Of a DNA stretch of 64,000 bases, positions 58,353 through 64,000 are shown piece after piece. Source of the stretch: Stutzerimonas zhaodongensis. GTDB lineage: Bacteria > Pseudomonadota > Gammaproteobacteria > Pseudomonadales > Pseudomonadaceae. The stretch lies in NCBI RefSeq assembly GCF_003696365.1, contig NZ_RFFM01000004.1:124001-188000 (forward strand). Direction: 5' to 3'. The notes beneath the pieces were generated by a model that was not told the origin of the DNA, did no database searches, and saw nothing but the letters and a program-made list of their open reading frames with translations. The stretch's first letter is position 1. Every line of letters begins with the position of its first letter. Both the position numbers and the translations under genes were made by a program.

Positions 58353-58733
58353 ATGAGCAAGACCGTGATCCACAGCGACAACGCCCCAGCCGCCATCGGC
58401 ACCTATTCTCAGGCGATCAAAGCGGGCAACACTGTCTACATGTCCGGCCAGATCCCATTGGATCCGAAAACCATGGAACTGGTCGAAGGTTTCGAGGCGC
58501 AGACCGTGCAAGTCTTCGAGAACCTCAAGGCGGTAGCCGAAGCGGCCGGCGGATCGCTGAAGGACATCGTCAAGCTGAATATCTTTCTTACCGACCTCGG
58601 CAACTTCGCCACCGTCAACGAAGTCATGAGCCGTTACTTCCAGCAGCCCTACCCCGCTCGTGCCGCTATCGGCATCGCCGCGCTACCGAAGGCGGCACAG
58701 GTCGAGATGGACGCCATTCTGGTGCTTGAGTAA
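58353..58733 (+). CDS. ridA: RidA (enamine/imine deaminase)
   Basis: A 126-residue RidA with the catalytic-site features: [28 protein letters not shown] and [24 protein letters not shown]. The Arg and Glu in the last segment bind and activate water for hydrolysis of 2-aminoacrylate. It is downstream of spoT, the usual place. It is a better match to canonical RidA than the dad-locus paralogue at 32187. Confidence 0.95.
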   Translation: MSKTVIHSDNAPAAIGTYSQAIKAGNTVYMSGQIPLDPKTMELVEGFEAQTVQVFENLKAVAEAAGGSLKDIVKLNIFLTDLGNFATVNEVMSRYFQQPYPARAAIGIAALPKAAQVEMDAILVLE

Positions 58734-58782
58734 CGAACGGCTATCCAGCCTAGCCTTCGGCCGGTTGCAAGGAGCGCGACTG

Positions 58783-60885
58783 ATGGCGCTATCCGGCCGT
58801 CTGGCACCACGCTTGCTGCTCGCCTCTACTGGCCTGCTCGCCGCTTGCGCCCTGTACCTGGCTGAACCGAGGTTCTTGCAGGCTTTTCGGAATAACCTTT
58901 TCGATCAGTATCAACGCTGGCAGCCGCGTCCAGCGCCCGAGAACTCCAAGGTGCTGGTGCTCGATATCGACGAGGACAGCCTTACGCGCCTTGGCCAATG
59001 GCCCTGGCCCCGAAACCTGATGGCGCAATTGCAGACTCGTCTGCACGATGCCGGCGCAGCGGTAGCTGTGTATGACGTGCTTTTCGCAGAACCGGATCGC
59101 AGCTCACCGGCCCAGCTGGCCAAGCAGCTGCCCATCGAGCTGGCAACTCAGCTCAATCAGTTGCCCGACCACGATCAGCAATTCGCCGCATCCCTCTCAC
59201 TTCGGCCCAGCGTGCTAGGGTTTGCGGCAACACGGGCACCCACCCAGGCAACCCCAACCCATCGCTTCGCCGTGAAGCTCAATGCCGACGCCGGCATGCC
59301 CGGATTCCCGGCCTATGCCGGAGCCATCACGGCGCTACCGGAATTAGAGGCCGCCGCGGCTGGCAGTGGCGCCATGACCTTCCAGCCCGATGGGGATGGC
59401 GTTGTGCGGCGCGTACCGCTGATGATTCGGGCAGGCGATCACCTGCTGCCCTCGTTGTCGGCAGAGGCATTACGCGTCTATCTGAAACACCACATTTACC
59501 GGGTCGACGCCGACGAGCGCGGCGCCATCACGCACATCGATATCGGCAGCACCCGCCTCCCGACCAATCGCAGCGGCGAGCTCTGGGTGCACTACCGGGC
59601 CGACATGAGCGCTCAGAGCATTCCTGCGTGGCAGCTGTTTCAGGAGCAGCCGGACGCCAGGTTGCAGGGAGCAGTGGTGTTGATCGGCAGCTCGGCGCAA
59701 GGCCTGCAGGACCTGCGTTTCAGCCCGCTAGGCGGCATGATCCCCGGGGTCCATATACATGCCCAGGCAATTGAGCAGTCGCTGTTCGGCGCGCCCTTGC
59801 AACGGCCACATTGGGCGAGCCCGATCGAGGCACTGACGCTTCTGCTAGCCGCACTCCTGCTCTGTGGCGTCACGCTGACCACGGGTGCGCTGACAGGGGC
59901 CCTGGTATCGGCAGGCATGCTGGTTGCGCTGAACCTCGCCGCCTGGTGGGCCTATTCGCGCCATGGTTTGCTGCTCGATGCACTTAGCCCATCCATCGGC
60001 CTCGTGCTGACCTATCTAGGCGCCAGCGTTGCCCGGCACCGGGCCAGCGAAAGACAACAGCGCTGGGTGCGTGACGCCTTCTCGCGCTACATTTCACCCA
60101 ATCTGGTAGAGCATCTGGTCAGTCACCCCGATCAGCTGCAGCTCAGCGGCGAACGTCGGCATTGCAGCTTCGTGTTCACCGATCTCACGGGCTTCACCAC
60201 TCTGATGGAAGGCCAATCGCCGGAGCGGGTGGTAAGCATGCTCAACGAATATCTGGAAGGCATCATCCAGATCGCGTTTCGTCACGAAGGAACCCTGGAG
60301 CGCATTATCGGCGACGGCATGGCCATTCTGTTTTCAGCGCCAGTGGTTCTGCATGATCACCAGCGCCGCGCCCTCGCCTGCGCACTCGAAATTCGCCAGT
60401 TCACCCGTCAGCACGCGGTTGCCCAGCAAACCAGCGGGATAGCTCTGGGCGTGACTCGCATCGGTGTCCACAGCGGCGACGTAGTGGTGGGCAACTTCGG
60501 CGGCGCGACGCTATTCGACTACCGCGCGCTGGGCGATGCGGTCAACGTCGCGGCACGCCTGGAAAACCTCAATCGCCATATCGGCACCGAACTCTGTGTC
60601 TCGGAGACGATTCGCGACGCCAACCCGGACGCACCCATGCGTCCTGTTGGCAATGTAGTGCTCAAAGGCCGGCAGCAGCCGATCAGGCTCTACGAGCCCT
60701 GCGACACGGAAAGAGATTTTGCCTACGAGGCAGCCTATGAACTGATGGCGGGCGGGGACGAAACAGCTCGAGAGGCTTTCGAAAGGTTGCACGCTCAACG
60801 GCCGGCCGACAACCTGGTGCGCTTTCACCTGGAACGTCTGCGCACCGGCATGGGTGGTGAGCTTATCGTGATGACTGAAAAGTGA
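58783..60885 (+). CDS. CHASE2-domain class III adenylate/guanylate cyclase
   Basis: A 700-residue membrane protein. An N-terminal membrane anchor is followed by an extracytoplasmic CHASE2 sensor (about residues 25-340: VLVLDIDEDSLTRLGQWPWPR, FQPDGDGVVRRVPLMIRAGD, VLIGSSAQGLQDLRFSP). Three membrane segments (about 345-420) follow. The C-terminal cyclase domain has VFTDLTGFTTLMEG and IGDGMAILFSAP (both metal aspartates) and YRALGDAVNVAARLENLN. In GTLERIIGDG the usual substrate-specifying Lys is Arg, so ATP vs GTP preference is unclear. ATG 58783 follows AAGGAG. It converges with ompA/fecR genes. Confidence 0.88.
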   Translation: MALSGRLAPRLLLASTGLLAACALYLAEPRFLQAFRNNLFDQYQRWQPRPAPENSKVLVLDIDEDSLTRLGQWPWPRNLMAQLQTRLHDAGAAVAVYDVLFAEPDRSSPAQLAKQLPIELATQLNQLPDHDQQFAASLSLRPSVLGFAATRAPTQATPTHRFAVKLNADAGMPGFPAYAGAITALPELEAAAAGSGAMTFQPDGDGVVRRVPLMIRAGDHLLPSLSAEALRVYLKHHIYRVDADERGAITHIDIGSTRLPTNRSGELWVHYRADMSAQSIPAWQLFQEQPDARLQGAVVLIGSSAQGLQDLRFSPLGGMIPGVHIHAQAIEQSLFGAPLQRPHWASPIEALTLLLAALLLCGVTLTTGALTGALVSAGMLVALNLAAWWAYSRHGLLLDALSPSIGLVLTYLGASVARHRASERQQRWVRDAFSRYISPNLVEHLVSHPDQLQLSGERRHCSFVFTDLTGFTTLMEGQSPERVVSMLNEYLEGIIQIAFRHEGTLERIIGDGMAILFSAPVVLHDHQRRALACALEIRQFTRQHAVAQQTSGIALGVTRIGVHSGDVVVGNFGGATLFDYRALGDAVNVAARLENLNRHIGTELCVSETIRDANPDAPMRPVGNVVLKGRQQPIRLYEPCDTERDFAYEAAYELMAGGDETAREAFERLHAQRPADNLVRFHLERLRTGMGGELIVMTEK

Positions 60886-60888
60886 TGC

Positions 60889-61491
60889 TCAGCGAACACT
60901 GATCTCTACCCGACGATTACGCGGCTCGGAAACACCATCGGCCGTCTTGATCAGCAGGTTGCGCTCGCCATGGGACTCGATGCGCAAGTCGATCACCTCG
61001 ATATTTCGTTGCCTGAGCAGCTCTGCCACCGCCTTTGCACGGATCAGCCCGAGCTGTTCGTTCCACCGCGCGCCACTGAGCGTATCGGTGTGGCCAATCA
61101 CCGAAACCGCCGATGGTCCGCGCAGACGTATTGCCTCGAAGACATCGTCGATGGTGCGCTCCGATTCCTCCGTCAAATCAGCGCTGCCAATCTTGAAATG
61201 CAGCTGGAAGCGTTGGGGCAGCGGCGGCTGGGCGGCCAGTGCAGCGGCAAAGTCGCGGGATATACGCGCCTCGGTTACCTCGAAGGGCCCCGACCTCGTC
61301 CCGCTGGGGCCGATGTTGGTGCCTTGATTCTTACGATCCAGCCGTGTCTGCCCGTTGGCATCTTCGATCACCACGGAACCCGTGGTCCCATCCGGACTTT
61401 CCAGCAGCACTACGTAATTGCCCGTCGCGCATCCCGAGATCACAAGAGCCAGGCACAACAGCGCAAACCTTCTACAAAACTTTCGAATCAC
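60889..61491 (-). CDS. OmpA-family lipoprotein
   Basis: A 200-residue lipoprotein (lipobox VISGC, Cys21). After a short variable N-terminal region comes an OmpA peptidoglycan-binding domain (FKIGSADLTEESERTIDDVFEAI ... VSVIGHTDTLSGARWNEQLGLIRAKAVAELLRQ ... SHGERNLLIKTADGVSEPRNRRVEI). It should be anchored in the outer membrane and hold peptidoglycan. Its start overlaps the fecR-domain gene by four bases and its stop is three bases from the cyclase stop. Confidence 0.88.
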   Translation of the reverse strand: MIRKFCRRFALLCLALVISGCATGNYVVLLESPDGTTGSVVIEDANGQTRLDRKNQGTNIGPSGTRSGPFEVTEARISRDFAAALAAQPPLPQRFQLHFKIGSADLTEESERTIDDVFEAIRLRGPSAVSVIGHTDTLSGARWNEQLGLIRAKAVAELLRQRNIEVIDLRIESHGERNLLIKTADGVSEPRNRRVEISVR

Positions 61492-61961
61492 TCGCTGACC
61501 TTCACCAGAAAATGCGTGCCCCTGACGCCAATGGTGCCGGTCGGGGTCTTCAATTCGACGGCTTCCGGCCTTAGCTTGGCAATCACGCCGGAGATGAAGT
61601 TCAGCGTGCCGCGACTGATTCGGGCGCTCAACTTCAGTTCTTCACGGGCTGGTTCGAACGCGTACTCATCCAGGATGAATTCGCTGTTTGGGCCGAACGA
61701 CATCACGGTGTTATCGCTCAGGGTGACGCCCATCGCGCCCTGGGCGCCAGTACGCAGCGTGGCGCCGAGAATCACGGCCTGCCCCACGCGCGCCTCGATG
61801 GTCTGACCACGGCTGGTCACTGTTGCCGGAGCTTGGACCTTCATGATGTAGCCGATCGGCTCACTTATCTCGTCGGCCAGCGACACTCCAGACATCGCCA
61901 AAAAGCCAAGGACGAGCACTGTTCGGGTGAATTTCGACGCTGCATCCTTTTTACTGACCAT
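61488..61961 (-). CDS. FecR-domain periplasmic protein
   Basis: A 157-residue protein with a signal peptide (to about residue 29, VSLADE). The FecR domain core is VTSRGQTIEARVGQAVILGATLRTGAQGAMGVTLSDNTVMSFGPNSEFILDEY, with the ending TPTGTIGVRGTHFLVKVSE. It has no membrane anchor or sigma-factor partner like true FecR, so it is not an iron-dicitrate regulator. It is cotranscribed with the OmpA lipoprotein (ATGA overlap). Confidence 0.88.
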   Translation of the reverse strand: MVSKKDAASKFTRTVLVLGFLAMSGVSLADEISEPIGYIMKVQAPATVTSRGQTIEARVGQAVILGATLRTGAQGAMGVTLSDNTVMSFGPNSEFILDEYAFEPAREELKLSARISRGTLNFISGVIAKLRPEAVELKTPTGTIGVRGTHFLVKVSE

Positions 61962-62076
61962 GATTTATGTACTCTCCATAGCTGGCCAATGGCCTGCGAG
62001 TCGACGCTACTGCAACCTAAGGTTCGGTCGCCCGATGTTCTGGCACTGCCGTCAAGTAATCGCCGCAGGATGCAGT

Positions 62077-64000
62077 ATGACCTCAAGCAAATACAAGCTC
62101 AGCTACGAGACCTGGGCCTCGGCGCTAGTCACCCTGTTCGTGCTCTTGCCCACCGTACCGGCGCTCATGCTGGTTAATTTTGAGTGGTTCGACCTGCGCA
62201 GCTTGTTGCTTGCAGAGCTCCTGCTCATGTTTGCGGGCCTACCGGTGCTGCTGGCCTGGCTGAGCAGCATCCGCCGCTCGCTCCGCGTTCTGAACGAAGA
62301 CACGCGGCGCATCCGCCAGCTCGATTTCAGCGCGTGCAACAGTTCCGGCTCGCTGATTCGCGAGCTTGACGACCTGCATCGCCAGCATGACGCCATGCGC
62401 GGTTCGCTGAGAGCCCAGAACCAGGCCCTCGAAGAAGCACAGGAGAAGCTCGCCAGCCTGGTGGAAAACGGCCTGTTGCTCTCCTCCGAGCGGGATAAGC
62501 ATCGGCTGCTGCAGCACATCCTTCTGCAAGGCAAGCGCATCTCTAACGCTGACGCCGCAACGCTGTACCTGATGACCGACCATGACAGCCTGCGCTTCAC
62601 GTTGCGTTCGAAGGCCGACCATTTACCAGACATCGAACTACCGCTACATGATCCGCAGACGGGTGTGCCCAACGAGCGGCACGTTTCGACCTATGTGGCG
62701 CTACGCAGGGAGACGGTCATCATCGATGACGTGTACCGCGATACGCGCTTCGATCTCTCCGGCACGCGCCGGTTCGATGAGGAGTCAGGCTACCGAACGG
62801 TATCGATGCTCTGCATACCGCTGATTGCACGCGGTGGCGAAGTGCTCGGCGTATTGCAGTTCATGAATGCGCTGGATCCGGCCAGCCGCGAAGTCACCAG
62901 TTTCTCCAGGCAAAGTCTGAGATTTGTCGAGGCGCTGGCCTCGCAGTCGGCGGTGGCACTGGAAAACCACAACCTGATCGACTCACAGACCGCCCTGATC
63001 GATTCCATGATCGAGATCCTCGCCGGTGCGATCGATGCCAAGAGCGCCTACACCGGCGGACACTGCGCCCGCGTTCCCGAGCTCGCCATGATGCTGGCTG
63101 AGAAGGCGTGCGAAGCCGATGAAGGCCCCCTGGCGGACTTCAGATTCGAAACCGATGACCAGTGGCGGGAGTTTCGCATCGGCGCCTGGCTTCATGATTG
63201 CGGCAAGATCACGACCCCAGAACACATCGTCGATAAGGCCACCAAGCTGGAGACCGTCTACAACCGTATCCACGAGATCCGCATGCGCTTCGAAGTGCTG
63301 CTGCGTGATGCCATGATCGAACGGCTGGAAGCGCTGGCTACGGGCGAGTCACCAGAAGCGGTCGAGGCACGCTACACCGAAACGGCAGCACGCCTGACAG
63401 AGGAGTTCGATTTCGTCGCCGAGTGCAATATTGGCAGTGAGCAAATGGCACCGGAGCGCATCGGACGGCTCCAGCGGATCGCCGAGCAAGGCTGGACCCG
63501 CCATTTCGATGATCGCCTCGGCATCTCTCACGAGGAAGCGGCTCGCCTGGAGGCTTTCCCAACCGTCGCATTGCCGGCGTTCGAGAGACTGCTGGCGGAC
63601 AAAGCCGAACACCTCATGCCGCATACTGCGACCAAGGCGCTGGACCCGAAATACGGCTTCAAGATGAGCGTGCCCGAGCACCAGTTCAACTTCGGCGAAC
63701 TCTATAACCTGAGCATCAACCGCGGCACGCTGACAGCCGAGGAGCGTTTCAAGGTCAACGAGCACATCGTCCAGACCATCGTGATGCTTGAGAACCTGCC
63801 ATTCCCAAAAGAACCTGCAGCGGGTGCCGGAATACGCCGGCACGCATCACGAAACGCTTCTGGGGACCGGCTACCCAAGAAAGCTGGGGCCCGAGCAGCT
63901 ATCCATTCCGGCGCGGATCATGGCCATCGCCGAACATCTTCGAAGCGCTGACCGCCTGCGATCGCCCCTACAAGGAGGCCAAGCCGCTGAGCGAGTCGCT
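62077..64000 (+). pseudogene. GAF/HD-GYP c-di-GMP phosphodiesterase, two frameshifts, runs off window end
   Basis: A membrane-anchored protein starting at MTSSKYKLSYETWASA (62077, AGGA upstream). Two membrane segments (about 15-70) are followed by a helix, a GAF domain (about 150-310) and an HD-GYP domain with GGHCARVPELAMMLA, LHDCGKITTPEHIVDKATKL and, in the +1 frame, HHETLLGTGYPRKL. The main frame is lost at an AAAA run (63807-63810), where one fewer A restores PFPKNLQRVPEYAGTHHE. A second extra A at 63933-63934 breaks IADIFEALTACDRPYKEAKPLSES. The gene is otherwise well conserved, and the 3' end lies beyond base 64000. Confidence 0.85.

Noticed and set aside
61488..61961. Iron-dicitrate type FecR anti-sigma regulator
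   Set aside because: No membrane anchor, no FecI-type sigma factor and no TonB receptor gene nearby; only the FecR periplasmic domain is present.

Overview
The window reads as chromosomal DNA of a Pseudomonas of the stutzeri group (Stutzerimonas). It is GC-rich. The gene order closely follows the stretch from cyaA to spoT that I recall from P. aeruginosa: cyaA, rnk, cyaY, lppL, lysA, dapF, DUF484, xerC, HAD, sutA, yjbQ, ammonium transport, ubiK, comM, betT, GGDEF/EAL, rep, xpt, cytochrome c5, pauR, ridA, dadA, lrp, radC, coaBC, dut, algC, argB, pyrE, crc, rph, yicC, gmk, rpoZ, spoT, ridA. Two ammonium transporter genes behind glnK, as I recall for P. stutzeri A1501, and REP/REPIN palindromes support the genus call. 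The species call is inference.

Layout. 1-6350: 3' end of the class I adenylate cyclase, rnk and cyaY, then a tight lppL-lysA-dapF-DUF484-xerC-HAD operon (lysine/peptidoglycan precursors and chromosome dimer resolution), and sutA. 6420-10480: yjbQ and the nitrogen-responsive glnK-amtB1-amtB2 cluster, with a sigma-54 promoter and an upstream NtrC-type palindrome. 10480-18410: ubiK, a frameshifted comM, betT, a GGDEF/EAL protein and rep. 18410-28460: an accessory block between rep and xpt with IclR, methylmalonate-semialdehyde dehydrogenase and iron alcohol dehydrogenase genes, a cyclodeaminase-like gene, a GAPDH, two GH13 glucoside enzymes and a DUF1080 protein. Several palindromic repeats are scattered through its first 4 kb. 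28460-35840: xpt, a cupin, cytochrome c5, pauR, a long orphan curlin-repeat protein where dadX would be expected, and ridA-dadA / lrp / FAD amine oxidase for alanine and polyamine use. 35900-44240: a second accessory block (phospholipase D lipoprotein, secreted unknown, Mpo1-like, chemoreceptor without a periplasmic domain, 3-hydroxyacyl-CoA dehydrogenase, thioesterase, membrane protein). 44240-58740: conserved housekeeping genes radC to spoT-ridA, including an AlgC with a membrane-anchored N-terminal half. 58780-64000: a signalling group of CHASE2 class III nucleotidyl cyclase, OmpA-like lipoprotein, FecR-domain protein and GAF/HD-GYP phosphodiesterase.

Three single-base insertions in short homopolymers break otherwise well-conserved genes: one in comM (T7, just before Walker A) and two in the HD-GYP gene at the window end. 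They may be real, but sequencing or assembly error must be excluded first. No rRNA, tRNA, CRISPR array, prophage or insertion sequence was seen. The points most worth a second look are the long curlin protein in the dad locus, the cyclase/OmpA/FecR/HD-GYP group, the GH13-GH13-DUF1080 operon, the comM frameshift and a leader upstream of the chemoreceptor that can fold in two exclusive ways.
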